From Bos javanicus (lineage: Eukaryota > Chordata > Mammalia > Artiodactyla > Bovidae): a stretch of DNA of 64,000 bases. Positions 27,501-42,500 of this stretch are shown here, piece by piece; the stretch's first letter is position 1; the number at the start of each line of letters is the position of its first letter. Location: positions 59,749,378-59,813,377 of the forward strand of contig NC_083878.1 of NCBI RefSeq assembly GCF_032452875.1, written 5' to 3'. The notes under the pieces were generated by a model, which saw nothing but the letters and a program-made list of their open reading frames with translations, was not told the origin of the DNA and did no database searches. The position numbers were made by a program, and so were the translations under genes.

Positions 27501-30500
27501 GCAAGACAGCAAAAGGGACACAGATGTAAAGAACAGACTTTTGGACTCTGGGAGAAGGCAGGGTGGGATGATTTGAGAGAATACCACTGAAACATGTATA
27601 TTACCATATGTGAAACATATGATCAGTCCAAGTTTGATGCATGAAACAGGGCACTCAAAGCCAGTGCACTGGGACAACCCAGAGGGATGGGGAGGAAGCA
27701 GGGAGGGGGTTCAGGACAGGGGGACACATGTACAACCATGGCTGATTCATATCAACGTATGGCAAAAACCACCACCACAATATTGTAAAGTAATTAGCCT
27801 CCAATTAAAATAAATTTTTAAAAAAGGGATTCAAACAATTTTATTAGTAACACTAAAATGTTATCAGTCTTAAAAAAAAAAAAAAAAAAACCACCTCATT
27901 CTCTTCTGAGTGTACAATGAAGTTTTCCAGAGGCTCAATGATGAATGAAATCACAAGAGACCAAGTGCAGAAGCTGTTATGAGACTCCAGCTGTCTTCCA
28001 TTAAATCAGGTATTAAGAGAGATTTGTAAAAAAAAAAAGAAGTAAAACAGGGCCACTTTCCTCACTGAACTGTTCTGTTCTGAAGAACATTTTTTTTTTA
28101 TTTGTATCAGAATGTCATGGGTTATTTTTTAAAATAAATTTTTAAAATTTGCTTTAATTTTAATATGGTAAATATTGATACATATAACCACATAAAAATG
28201 AATAGTTAAAACTCTAAGGTTCTCAATATTAAGAATATAAAGAAGTCCGGAGACCAGGAAGTTTGAGATGTACATGAGCAATATACAGTTAACCACTATC
28301 GTGCTGTGTGGCATGCGAGACCTTGGTTCCTGGACCACAGATCAAATTCCCTGCAGTGGAAGGGCAGGGTCTTAACCTCTAGACCACCAGGGAAGTCCCT
28401 ACAGCTGACCCAAACCTTGAACAATGAGGGAGTTAGGATTGCCAAAGTCCTGCAGTAAAGATCTGTATATAACTTTTCTCTCCAAAATTTAATTACTGAT
28501 AGCCTACTTGTGTTGACTGGAAGCCGTTGAACTGATAGCATCAACAGTTGATTAATACATATTTTGTATGTGTTATATACTTTATTCTTACAACAAAATA
28601 AGCTAGAGAAAATATATTTACAGTACTGTTTGTATTCATCTATACTGGTGTGTTTATGTTGTCTGCTTACAAGATGAACTTCAATACCTGCATCAATAGC
28701 TTTGGGTTTTTTTTTAATATTTATCTATTTGACTGCACTTGGTCTCAGCTGTGGCAGGCAAGGTCTCTGATCTCGGCTACAGCATGTGGGATGTTTAGTT
28801 CTGGCATGCAGGATCTTTTTTAGCTGCAGCATGCAAGATCCAGGTTCCTGATCAAGGATCGAATCTGGCCCTCTACATTGGGAGCTTGGAGTCTTAATCA
28901 CTGAACCATCAAGGAAGTCCCTCAATAGTCCTATACAGAACACTGTAGATGTTATATGTATTATGAAAACTACACATCAAACATGAAAAGATAACATGAA
29001 AAAGAAATTCATATTTACTTATACATCCTGCATTTACTGGAAAAAAAAAAACACATATAAGTAGAACCTTGCAGTTCAAGCCTATGCTGTTCATATGTCA
29101 ACTGTAAATCAATAAGATTTTATTTAAAATTTTATTTTACTTCAATAAGTGGGTTGACTATCATAAAATATTGTTAGGGCCTCATCTAGAACACAGTCTA
29201 CATTTATCTGAATACCTTGGGAACACGAAGTCTTGCACATAATGATGATACTCTATAATAATTTTGCTATTATGACAGAATTTGAAATAAATTTTTGTAT
29301 AAACAGGTGAGTTTCATAGTTTGACTTCTCATTCTGATGGTAAACCCAATTAAGGAGTTTGGGAGAAGGTAATATACTTGGCACTGCATCAGAAAATTAT
29401 AGGTAGGCAAGATACCATTAAGAGTAGGGAACAAAGTCTCCTCAGCTTTAAGACTTGACCAAAACAGTGCAAAATGCCAGTCAATCAATGAAAGTTTAAT
29501 TGTCTTGTAGGAAGATTACATGTTTACCAGGTAAACCTTCCTGCAGATTTACTTTCTGTACTTTTGGCTGAGTCAGTTTATAACACTGATATAACACACT
29601 CAGCATGAATATCTTTTATAAATCCCTAACAATATCACTTAACATATTATTAAATGAAGAGAGCTTCATTACTACAAATGAGACACATTTTAAAATATAT
29701 ATACATACATTTTAAATGCATTTAAAATACACTTCTGTATAATATGAAGCATAAGAAAAGGAATACTCTCAGTCCTATCACCCAATCCAAATATATCACT
29801 GATCATACAAGTTATTTGTGAGCTTGCACTAATTCCACAAACCTTTTACCTCTCTTATTTTTCTTCAGTGTTACTAATAATTGTTTCCACTCCCTTTAAT
29901 CTCATTCACTTTATGTTCACCTGTCATATGTCGGTATTACCAAGACTATTTGTAAAATAAATAGTGTTAAGGTCTACTTTGGATTACAGATCCTAATGAT
30001 GTTTGAGCCTGCTTTTATACTATAGAATACTTGCATAAATACTTAACATGCTTTTAAATTGTTGCTAAACTTAAATTAACTCATACCTCTAGCAATTCGG
30101 ATGAAACATCAAATTTGTACTCTTTGCCACTTTCTTCCTCTGGTTCCATGCGTTTGTAAAACAGCATATATGCACTGTGGGTCTTCAAGAGGGAAAAAAT
30201 AGTATATTTTCATTTTGACATAGTTTAACTATACAAGTAGATAATATGGAAGTCAGAAAACAATGTAAAATATATGAAGGAAATGGCTACCTTTTCAAAG
30301 GAGAAATCCATAAACTTATCTGTAACAGAATCATAGGTCTTGGTCTGTATAAAAAAATGAAAGTTTTCCTTAAGAAACAGGTACACTCAGCTGTATTTAT
30401 ATACAAAATATTTTACTAACAGATATTTAAAACTTTACAGTAATTTTGTAAACAGTTCTCAAATAGCATTATCACATAAAAATCTTTGACAGAAATTTTT

Positions 30501-33500
30501 GGCAAAGAAAATATCAAAATATTTTTAAGGTACTTTACCACCAATATATAAAGTTTAATAAAATGGACTGCAATCTGAAAAACTACTTTTAAAAGAAGAG
30601 TTTTGCAAAGTTTGTTTTCTTTTTAATCTTTTTTTAAGGAACTATTCTAGGAATAACACCTAGAGATGCAATAGGTTTAGCTATGCCTTCAATGGTAACA
30701 CATTATTTACTTCCTTCTTCTACTCATTTTCAAAGTGTTAAAAATTTTTCTACTTCTCCTTTTCGATTCAGAATAGTACCTAAGAGCATCAAAGAGCAAT
30801 AAGAAAGCCTCTTCATTAAAATCCAGAACGGCGACCAGTTATTCACAATAAACACAGTTACTAAAGAGAAATATAACTTTATCTGGGCTTATCTGTGAAA
30901 TATAAAATACTTTTTAATACCTGATTTAGATAATCAACAGGGAAAATTTAAAGTTTTCAGAAAATTGCTACCAGGGTAAAATGCATATGAAGAAGTGAAA
31001 TTATTTTAAGACTACTCCAATCTGTCTTTTTTACATCTTAACTGCTAATTACATAAGAGATAACCCTTTTCTATCCTGTCACTAGTAATAATTAGTAATA
31101 ACAGCTGCTATTGTTACACAAAGTACCAAGGAATGATCTTTAAAGTTCAGCTTAAGCCAACTTCCTGGTCAAAGATTTCTCACAGTAAGTCAATAAAGAG
31201 CAATTTCTTCCTGCTCTAATCCCAAAGTATTTAAGTAAACAACTTATTCAATAATGTCTTGTATCAGTGTAATTTAACTCTTATACTTTTATTTTTCAAT
31301 TGTAAGTCAACCTTCTTAATCAGTTGAAGAAATCATTTAAAAAATATTTTTTAAAAAATTGCCATGTCTGGTATCTGCTCCAAACTTAGTAACTATACTA
31401 AACAAATAACAAATCTTACATATAATTAGGAGCTAAAGGAAAGTTAAATGACTGTTTTGGGGGTTTATGATACTGTAAAGCACTTGGAAATTCACAAACC
31501 ACTTAATTTTTGAATAAAACTTACCGTCATCTCTCCACCAAAACATTCAGAGGCAAGTTGAGCAGAATCAAAAGGTTTTACCTCAGCATCATTAAAAAGA
31601 TACCTAAAGCAGAGCATATATGTATTGATCAAGTATATATGTACTATATATAAATATATGTATATATGACTGGTTCAAAATTGGGAAAGGAGTATGACAA
31701 GGCTGTATACTGTCAACCTGTTTATTTAACTTATAAGCATAGTACATCATGTAAAATGTTGGGCTGGATGAATCACAAGCTGGAATCAAGATTGCTGGAA
31801 GAAATATCAACAACCTCAGATATGCTGATGACACCACACTTATGGCAGAAAGTGAAGAGGAACTAAAGAACCTCTTGATGACAGTAGAAGAGGAGAGTGA
31901 AAAAGCTGGCTTAAAATTCAACATTCAAAAACCTAAGATTATGGCATCTGGTCCCATCATTTCATGGCAAACAGAAGGGTAAAAAGTGGAAAAAGACAGA
32001 TTTTATTTTCTTAGGCTCCAAAATCACTGCAGATGGTGGCTGCAGCCATGAACTTAGAAGACATCTGCTTCTTAGCAGGAAAGCTATGACAAACCTAGAC
32101 AGTGTATTAAAAAGAAAAGACATCACTTTGTCAACAAAGGTTCATATAGTCAAAGCTATGGTTTTTCCAGTAGTCTCCAGATGTGACAGCTGGACCATAA
32201 AGAAGGCTGAGCACCAAAGAATTGATGCTTTCTAATTGTAGTGTTGGATAAGACTCTGTGAGTCCCTTGGACTGCAAAGAGATAAAACCAGTCAATTCTG
32301 AAGGAAATCAACCCTGAATATTCATTGGAAGAACTGACGGTGAAGCATCAATACTTCCGTCACCTAATGATAAGAGTCGACTCATTGGAAAAGACCCTGA
32401 TGCTTGGAAAAATTGAAGGCAAAAGGAGAAGAGGGCAGCAGAGAATGAGATGGTTAGATAGCATCACCAACTCAAAGGACATGCATGAATTTGAGCAAAC
32501 TCTGGAAGCAGTGATGGACAGGGAAGCCTGGCATGCTACAGTTCATGGGACATGACTTAGCGACTAAACAACAATATGTACTTTACCTGTGTTGTGCCTA
32601 TTTTTAAAATATTTAGATTACATTCTAATATATTACAAATATTGATCAAACATTAATGTGCAATCAATTCTAACTAAGCTCTTGTTTTGACAATTTTAAT
32701 CCACTAGAAATTGGGAATATAGTTTCACAACATAGTTATAACCACCTTAAAATGTGACAGATCTATTTATAATCTAGGAGTAACAAAAGAGTTCATATAA
32801 GCGAGGAATAAAAAGTTTGCATAAATATAACATGTAAAGCTATTGGACGGAAAATATTAAGAGCCTGGAAAACTTACAAAGATAAAGGTACCATTTCAAA
32901 ATTTATTTTCAAATGGACCAGAAAAAGTAAAAGATACCATAGACATGATGGCTTAAAGAGAAATAATTGAACAAAAGTATTCTGCAAAAAAAGTGAAACT
33001 GCTCAGTCGTCTGCAACTGTTTGCAATCCCATGGACTGTAGCTTACCAGGCTCCTCCATCCATGCAATTTTCCAGGCACGAGTTCTGCTAAGCACAAATC
33101 AATTTACCAATGTACACTTTGTTCAAAGCAATATCCCCAACACTTAGAACAATGCCCAGGACAGCAATAGTCTCTACATATAAGAATTTAACCAACAACA
33201 TTCGAAGGCCAAAAACCAGCTATTAAAGACTGATCGAATGACTTCCAGCCATTAACTTGATAAAAGATGATAAAAAAGAATGTGTGTTAGAGGGGAAAAG
33301 TAAAGTGAAGAAAATGGAGTATGCAGGTAATTTCTAAGTGGAATATATAAGGACTTTGTGGCCATTCACAGGTAAGATTCAGAAGGTGCAATATTGTCTA
33401 TGAATCTTAAGCTGTGTGCAAAACTCTTGAGGGTCTTCATTTTTCTTGAGTAAGCATTTATCAAGTTCTCAAAAAAGTGCAGAAATCTATAAAGCTTAAG

Positions 33501-36500
33501 AACAATGGATTCATATTATCTTTTGAAAGCCGCCTTCATTTAAACATTTTATGTGCCCCCTTTCCAGACATAGGTACAGTTTAGAAAACAAAAATCTGAA
33601 AACATATCTCAGGAAAAAAACTATTATAAGCTTATACTTTAAAAATTGAAACAGATTTTCATTTTAAATCCCAAGGAAAAAGTATTTAAAACTCACCATT
33701 TATTGTTTTTATAAGCATGTGGGTTGACTATATCTCTAATGAAGCTGTAATAGTGTCCACCATCTGCGGTTCCTGTATGAACAGTCACTCCTATCAAGTC
33801 ATACTCATAGCTCTCCGTGTCTTTTGAATGATCACTGACTTCCTTAAAACCTGAAATGATTTACATGAAGTGGCAGTGATTGTGAAAACAGCACACAATG
33901 ACATCTTAGAATCACTTGATAGAGTATACTTCATGCACAGAAATAGGCACAGATACTTCATATATTCAAACAGGCACAAAACAACTCTATTTGCTGTCAC
34001 TCACTATTTATAGCCTACAATTTTAAGGAACTTTTATACACATTACTGGAAAAACAACTACCTTGTTAGTGCATAACCAGGGACAATCTCAACATAACAA
34101 GTAAATGTAAATTTTTGTTTGTTTAATCTGGCTATTCCTTTTGAAATAGATAAACTTGAATGAAACAGTGTATATTATCTTTATTAGGAATAAGCAAACA
34201 CAAGACCTGAAAGGTATTAACATATTTATGCCTGCTGGTCTATGTTAAGGAAAATGAAGCACTGTACTGGTAGCATGGTTCCAACTGTTTTATCAATTAA
34301 TAAAAAACACTATGTATTAGAAGCTTTATGTACAAAGAAACAAAATAAAACATACTTCCAACCATAGAGATTCAATCTGAAAGATTATAATAGATACTAA
34401 GGAAAAAAACTCCAGAAGATGTATGATTTACAATCTATATTTCCACCATCACACAAAAAGAAAAGGTGTAATTAAAAGCATGTATGAAACAGCAGACTTG
34501 GTTCACCTGAGTGCACAGTGTAACATGAAAAGTGAAGCAACAATTAGCTGAAGAGGAGGAAATGGCTGACAGTGGCAGAAAAGTGGCTGAGGAGTTTGGG
34601 TATACTAGGATCTGATTCTGTGGCCTAATAAACTCCTTTATCTTGGCATTCTTGTTATTTTCACGCATGGTGGCATCATGGAAAATACAGTGAAGCACAG
34701 TTACTATGTAGTCTTGCTATAATTTTACAAATGGTTTGAAAGCATTCTGAAAAGTAGGACATATATATACAATGTCAACTTCTTAAATCTGTCTATATTT
34801 TCAAACTTACCTCTTTTTGGTCACTTCCTGAAATTCCTAAACGTACTCAACTTTACTATAAAGTTCCCTCCCTTAACCCTGTATCCCTTCATAGTTATAA
34901 TCACCATCCTCTCTTTTCAAAGAAAGATTATGTTATTCTCTTGAAAGAGTAGCGCTCACTCATTGCTTGTATCTCTCATTTCCCATTTAGTGAAGAGTAA
35001 AACACTCACTGGATGCTCATTAAGTACCCGGCAATACAGTATAAAGAATAAAATATGGTTCTTTTTCCTAAATCTTATAATATGGTGGCTCTTCAAATTT
35101 CAAAAATTTCAATCTGCATAACTTTCTATATAAACAAAACACCACCAGTCCTCTTATGTAAAATAGAACTTCTCTCTGCCAAAGAAGAATGGAAAAGGTA
35201 AGGGCTAAACCAGTTCTGCTTTCTTCTCTCCTCTCATCTATTCCCATTCCTCACCATGGTTCTTACGGCATGTACACAGATGTTTGAAAATCACTGGTCT
35301 TATGAAAAGAACAGCAATTTGTAGGTAACTCAAGTGCCATTTTAAATTCACTGCAAACTGCCTTCCTACCACAATACCCATATTAAATTGCTGTGATAAC
35401 CAAAGATCTTCAACATGTTAGATAATTTTCCCTTGTGATCTTACTGGAACCGTTGCTTTTCTTTAGCATTCAATACTTCTGACCACATTCCCTCGTTCTT
35501 GAGCTCTTGAAGTACTGATCCCACTAGTCACCTAACTGATCAAACAGAAACCTTTCTTGACTTTTCCTTCCTCTAGGAGTAGACTGACTAAACTATAAGC
35601 TTCAGAGGGGTAGACACCTTCTTCTTGTTGTCATTATATTCTCATTATTATGATAGCAAGTTAAATAGTGGACAGATGTTCAGGAACTTTGTTGATTTCA
35701 CTGTTTCACTCAGTCATTGAGTTTTATTAACTCCACTGCCATACACTTCTCTCTAACCCTACTAGTATGCTTCTATTCCTGTGGTTTGCCTTAATAGCCT
35801 CCCCACACTCCTTTTATTCAGCCTCTAATCCATTTCTATTACTATAGTTAGAATAACTTTCTCCAGATCTCACCTGGTTATCTTGGTTTCCTGCTTAAAA
35901 TTTTTCAATAGCTTCACATTGAAATAAAGATCAAAATCATTAACTTGGCCTACAAAAGACTAATCTGGCTGCCACTCTTTTGCCTGTTTTACCAACCCCC
36001 TAACCCCCCACCCTCCAACAAGACTATTTGCTCCTCTCAATCTAGCTCTTGATACTCAGGTTCTGCTTAAATGTCACCTTCTCTTGAAAGCAACCCTGTG
36101 ATTCCCCTCAACCAATCTGACAACACTTTATGTTAATAATCCCGTTTAAAATATGCCATGCCCAATAGACTTAAGTTCTTCAAGACCAGGAACCATGTTT
36201 ATCTCATTCACTATTGTGTCCCCGATGCCTAGAACGGTGCCTGCAACACAGTCCTAGTAGATACAGAACGTTTATAGGCCAACTGTCTGAATATACCATA
36301 TTGTCTTTAGAAACATTTTTCTAAGATTTAATTTAATTTTCTTAAATGTATATTTAATTACAATGTTGTAATTAGGACTATCTTGTCATGGCGACCTACA
36401 GTAAACACAGGCAAGAGAAAGAAATTTTGCATTACCTTCTTTCCTGTCACTCTTTCCCATAAGGAAATCTTCTGTATAGGGTGTCATATCCAAACGTAAT

Positions 36501-39500
36501 GGGAAGGAAAAGTGTGTATTCACTTTTTCTTTCATCATTGTGACCATATTAAATGTATACCTCATAGTATTGAAACTCAGAATCTGAGGCAATTTCTTAA
36601 AACATGCTCTGAAAGACAAAAACAAAAGTTGTTAAAAATTATCTTTCAAAAGTATTCTAGCTATTATCAATTACATTTATACTACACTTATTTCCATATT
36701 CAATTCAGAGTAATAATAAATAGTACTCTGAATCATGCTCTTATTAAATCTATCAATCTATCTCCTTACATGACTTTCTATTCTGAAAGAACTTCCCCAC
36801 GTTTAGATGGGAAAAACAAATGAAAAACTACAGTAGACTGTAGAATATGCCATGGTGAGGATGGGAGAGCAAAGCACAGTTTTCTGAATTAGGTAAGATT
36901 ATTTGGGAACCATTAGCATATCAGTCCGGAGAAGGCAATGGCACCCCACTCCAGTACTCTTGCCTGGAAAATCCCACGGATGGAGGAGTCTGGTGGGCTG
37001 CAGTCCATGGGGTCGCTAAGGGTAGGCCACGACTAAGCGACTTCCCTTTCACTTTTCACTTTCATGCATTGGAGAAGGAAATGGCAACCCACTCCAGTGT
37101 TCTTGCCTGGAGAATCCCAGGGACCGGGGAGCCTGATGGGCTGCCGTCTATGGGGTCGCACAGAGTCGGACACGACTGAAGCGACTTAGCAGCAACAGCA
37201 GCATATCAGTCGGAGAAGGCGATGGCACCCCACTCCAGTACTCTTGCCTGGAAAATCCCATGGACAGAGGAGCCTGGTAGGCTGCAGTCCATGGGATCGC
37301 TAGGAGTCGAACATGAGTGAGTGATTTCACTTTCACTTTCATGCATTGGAGAAGGAAATGGCAACCCACTCCAGTGTTCTTGCCTGGAGAATCCCAGGGA
37401 CGGGGGAGCCTGGTGGGCTGCCGTCTATGGGGTCGCACAGAGTCGGACACGACTGAAGCCACTTAGCAGCAGCAGTATATCAGTAGAGAGTGGTATTATG
37501 GTAGTAGATAAAATTTTTTAGCAAAGAATGAGTAACTGAGAAAACCAGAGCTTGAAGACAGAACTGAGTATGATCGGTTGAACACTTACTATGTTATTAG
37601 AGACATCTAGAAGTATGATAAGAGTACAAGAGGACTGAATAATACTTTTCTTGGGAGATATTTGACAATATTAAAAAAACAAAACAAAACAGTAGAATCA
37701 TATTAGCCAAATTAAAGGAATGCTTCAATAAGGAAATAGTTATCAAGAACAACAGATTTATTCAATAAGCTTATTCCAAATTTATTGAATAAATAAGAGA
37801 TTCTATAAGAATGGAGCCTCTCAATTATCTTTCACTGACTTCTAATTATATTACTCCACAGTAATAAACTTTTGCCTGAGTCCAGTCTGTTTTAACTCCT
37901 TAACTTCTGACCTAACCTCTCGTCAGATGAGTTTGTCTTTTACATGTAACTGCCTGCACAGTTATGCTTTGAGTGTATTCATTATAACTTTTCTCTTTTG
38001 CAACCAACTTGACTTCTGGAGACTGAGAAGAAGAATACCATTCTTTTCAAGGGCATATTTATCTGGGAAAATCTTCTCTTAAGCAATTTGAAAAGAAAGC
38101 TTTTCATTCACTGTCTTCAAACATGCTCAGATCTACTTCATGTAGAAAACTCCTCCTCTGCTTGATTTCAAAGTTCTTTCTAAAAAAGTCCATCTTTCTT
38201 TCTGTTTCTTACTGCCAAACTTCTAAAATGAATGATCTATACTTTGTGTCATGTTCTCTGATGACTCTGCTTCTACTGCTACAACCTGACAGAAACATCA
38301 TTGAACTATCTTTTTGAAAAATTCAATGCTTTTATTTGGCTATTATTTTTTCCCTCATCTCCGCATACTATGTCAATTGAATGAATACCTTCTTGAAATT
38401 CTCTTCCCCAGATTCTGGGTTACCACAATATCCTGATTCTTTTCCCTTCCTGACTTTCATTCTGTCACTTTTTCCTCTGTAGTTTTAGGTTGGCAAAGGT
38501 CTGAGTTCTTTGCAACAGTTATGTTCTTTCTCAGGCAAATGTTCTGATGGCTTCAATCAACTATGCAGATAATCCTCAAATCCAGGTGTTAATCATTTGG
38601 TGTCACTGTATATTAACAATCTTATTTTCTATTACCATGAATGTAAATCCTCTGCTTGAGGCAAGGTGGTCAAATCCCAGACTTTCTAGTACTTATAAGG
38701 TCATTACCATTTCTCTGCCTTTGTTTCCAGTAATGAACAACATAATCTTTCAATCTAATTTCTATTCAGTGTTCAAGAGTAGGATTGAAACATCTTTACT
38801 GAACTACTCTCTGTCCTAAACCAGCCATCTCGTGGCTGGCTCTAAAGAAAAAAATCTCACTTTAGAAGTTCAGAGGAAGTCTTCAGCTCATGAGTTGATT
38901 CTTTATCATGTTCCACTGAGTGCATGGGAAAGGACTAAGCAATCATACACACCTTGTTAAATACTTGTTTAAAAAAAAAAATTAAGAGTGCTTGAATGTT
39001 TACTTGAATAACTGAATGAAAATTTGCTGTGTAAGAATCAGCTTCAAGCAGCTGATTGTATCATGTAATCATGTAATTTTCATAAGCGTAACATTAATTT
39101 ATCCTAAGTTTGTATTTTACTTCTATTTGATGATTTATCAAAATGACAAAAATTAGGTTTCAAAAAAGCATACCTTTTTTCAGCTCGTACTTTCTTCCCA
39201 CAATGAGAACAAGTATACATGTTGTCACCTTCTAAAGTATCTTTAATGGTAACTTCATCAAGAGATTCCTGTTTACACATTTAAGAGTTTCATATTATTA
39301 TTTGCAACACGCAAAAAACACAAAAAGCATTCATTACAATTTGAACAGAATGCAGAGAGGAAATCAAAGTTTTTATTTTAAAAAATGAACTCTTAAATTT
39401 AGTAAAAAAAAAAAAAAAAAGGACAAGGTGCTCTGAATCTTACTAAATATTTCTAAAACTCAACTATTTAAATTCTGATTAGGAAAAATCAGTTCTGTGG

Positions 39501-42500
39501 TCTACCTTTAATTCTTATTTGAGTCACATCGCAAGAAGAAAACAGATGAAAACATGAAAATTTTCTCTCAAAGTAACAAACAGAAGCCTGCTGTCTCTCT
39601 CTCTATATATAAATATGTGTGTGTGTGTATACACACAAACAGCTGAAAAACAGGAAAAAAATTTAAAAATATATACATTACTCACATAAATATTCTTCAT
39701 ATCAGCCACCTGGCACCTCACAGTATAAAACTCTTCAGCAGTCTGACTAACATGTTCACAATCCTAGTCAATCAATAGTCAAAAATTGGTAAATTCTCAT
39801 AATAAGCTAAAACATACATAAAAATTTTCAAAAAGCAAAAATCAGGAAGAATACTTACCAAGGACACAACATTGTTTGTAATTACACCTCCAAACAAACT
39901 TTTGACAGTATTTTTCTTAAAAAAAAAAAAACAAACAAAAACACAAAAGTCAGTAATTTAGAACCGTGCAAAATCTCTAAAAATTTCAAAGGAACTTGAA
40001 CATTACAGTACTAACCAGTTCTGGAGACATTTCTTCAATTTTAGTAATCAGATCAGTAAAAAACTCTGTCATATCTTTCTGCTCCCCAGTGTTCAAAGGC
40101 TGCTTATCCATCGTGTATGTTTTACAGAAAGGTCTAGGATTATATGCCTTGCATTCACTCTCCTGTGAAAGAAAAGGGTGTAAGGAGGAGGATTATCAAA
40201 CAATCAAATAAATGTACCTCTCAAATAACAATAAAAAAAGTATCACAAGGTTCTTGAATAAACAATAAAATAGGTAAATAAAATCTTTGTAAATCTACTA
40301 AGAAAGAACTAAAATACTCTATTTCATTTTTGTTTGATTCTCACTTTCGTATTCATGGACTTCCCTGATGACTCAGTGGTAAAGAATCCACCTGCAAAGC
40401 AGGAGACCTGGGTTGGGAAGATCCCCTGCAGGAGGGCATGGCAACCCACTCCAGTATTCTTGCCTGGGAAATCCCATGGACAGAGGAGCCTGGCAGGCTA
40501 CTGTCCAAGGGGTCGTGAAGAGTCAGACACAACTGAGTGACTAAGCACAGCACATGGCATTTTGAGTTTAATAGTTCTGGTGCCAGAAGATGCTTAAAGT
40601 ACCATAAGCTAAGAAATTTTCATTTTTTTTAAGTCTAGGAATTTCTAGGAAGGAATGTGGGATGCAGACTTGTATTATAAAGCATAAAATCAAAGCCTTT
40701 ACAGGGTGAATAAACTTTCCTATCAACTGAACTTTGGTTTAGTAGTGGTTTAAAACAGCAGTAATACTCAAAGCCTGCATCTGTGACTCTTTGTAATTCA
40801 ATAGAATTCTCCCACAGCAGAATAGAAATCAATAAACATGACTTTAGCAAGCCTATCAACAATTGATTTTTGTCAAGAGAAAAAAAAAAAAAAAGAAAGT
40901 ATTTTCCTCTTGTACATCCCTATCACAGCACATATATCTTTGACCAAAAAGATAATGAATCAGCAGAAGTTATTTTTTATTGTCTTATTTTCCTACAGCC
41001 CCCAAATTTGCTACCTAAAAGCTGTTTCTGATTTTTCAAGTTTCCACATCAATAATACAGCTCACTAATATTCAAAGAAATCAATTATGTAACTAATATC
41101 TGATGATTATTACTGTGTTACAAAGAATCAACCAGATGTCATGTGGCAGCTTTTTACCCCAGGTAATAAATTGTGAAATAATGATTTTAAAAAAAACAAT
41201 AAAAAGCAGTAAAACTGCTTTGTCAGTTCAAATAGCATGTTCCAACTATCTTAAAAGATTGTAAGTGGAATCAAGGGATAACTAACAAATCTTTTAATTT
41301 TGTTTCAAAAATCTCATTTACTGAATTTTCATTAAATCTCAGAAGATGAAATACACAGGTATAAATAAAATAAGATCTTTCCTCAAAATTCTAATAAGTT
41401 AGACAAGTAACTTTCAATACAAGTACTTGTGTAACAAAATTATGGTGATAAGGAATACTCTGGGAACACTCAGGGGACACTTTCTCAAGAAAACCAAGTT
41501 GATTCCTGAAAGATGAGAAAGGGAAGAAAATGGAGAAGAGTGTTAGTGGAGGAGGGCTACAGGCAGGAGGAGCAGGATAAATAACTGCACAAGCGAGGAA
41601 GCAAAAGGTGATGCACTTCTCTGGCTTGCAGTTACTACAGGGTGAGGCTGGATGTGGGCAGTGGTTGGGGGGATATAAAAAAGGAAGTTGAAGGGAAGGG
41701 GATACATGCCATCCTGGCTGGACCTGAACACCAAAACTAGTTTCATAATAAAGAACCACTGAGGAATTTTAACTAGGGGACTAGTATTTTAAGATTTGCT
41801 ATTTTTTAACGATTAATTTTATAGTTTTCTGGGTGGAAACTAAGAAAGACAAAGAAAAATCAGTCAGAAAATCCTAAGACTAAAGGGTGGGGGTGACCTT
41901 GTGATGAAAAATGGACTGGATATAAGAAATTCTTCAAAGGATAAATTAACAAAATACAGATGACTGAAATATGAAAGTTAAAATTCACTATGATAAAGAA
42001 CATCAGCAACTGACAAAGTCAATTTGAAAAATCAGAGTATATAGTCAGGATAGGCCAATACACTCAAACTCCAATTAAAGTTTTTTTTGGTCAAAGGGTA
42101 TATCTAACTAGTTTCCATATCTGATTCTCAAACATACCATTAAATAGGTAAACATTTTTTGAAGCTCCAGAAGAGTGGTCTTATGCTTCATATCTTCGGA
42201 ATACTGTAAATTAAGAAAAAACCTTCCATTACAACATACTGGCGTTGATGGTAAATTAGATATTTTAGAAAAGAAAGCATTAAAATGTGCTCAACACTGT
42301 TTTCATTCTTTTAGGAAAAACACATAGTCTGTTTTCTTAACAATTTTAGCATTTTAAAAATTGAAGTATTTTGTTAATTACACAAACACAGCCATCATTA
42401 TTATGTAAGGAAACTAAATAAAGAAATCTTAAAACTACTTTATTTATCAGTACTTATTTGGTTCAATGTTGATTTACAAGTTGGCAGTTTCGCAAGAACA

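Larger units (their letters stand above)
23943..30086 (-). other. USP34 intron 20-21 (6.1 kb)
   Basis: A dense transposon field: CHRL, BOV-A2, BovA, L2, CHRL, a hAT split by L1, CHR, and Tigger2 split by a SINE. From 29.1 to 30.1 kb nothing is recognised. Confidence 0.75.
31604..33696 (-). other. USP34 intron 17-18
   Basis: Contains a 5'-truncated BovB (31662-32572) and a BovA fragment (33000-33085). From 33.1 kb onwards there is at most a faint L2 tail near 33120-33180. Confidence 0.7.
36609..39173 (-). other. USP34 intron 15-16
   Basis: Contains two adjacent BOV-A2 SINEs (36926-37475) and probable L2 sequence (37.83-38.83 kb); otherwise unrecognised. Confidence 0.7.

Noticed and set aside
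36917..37484. A short repeat array resembling CRISPR or a satellite
   Set aside because: Each unit is a BOV-A2 SINE with its own tail and target duplication; there are no regular spacers.
41391..41759. 122-codon open frame, Pro/Cys/His-rich
   Set aside because: No recognisable domain, no splice or promoter context; it lies in intron 11-12 in purine-rich sequence.
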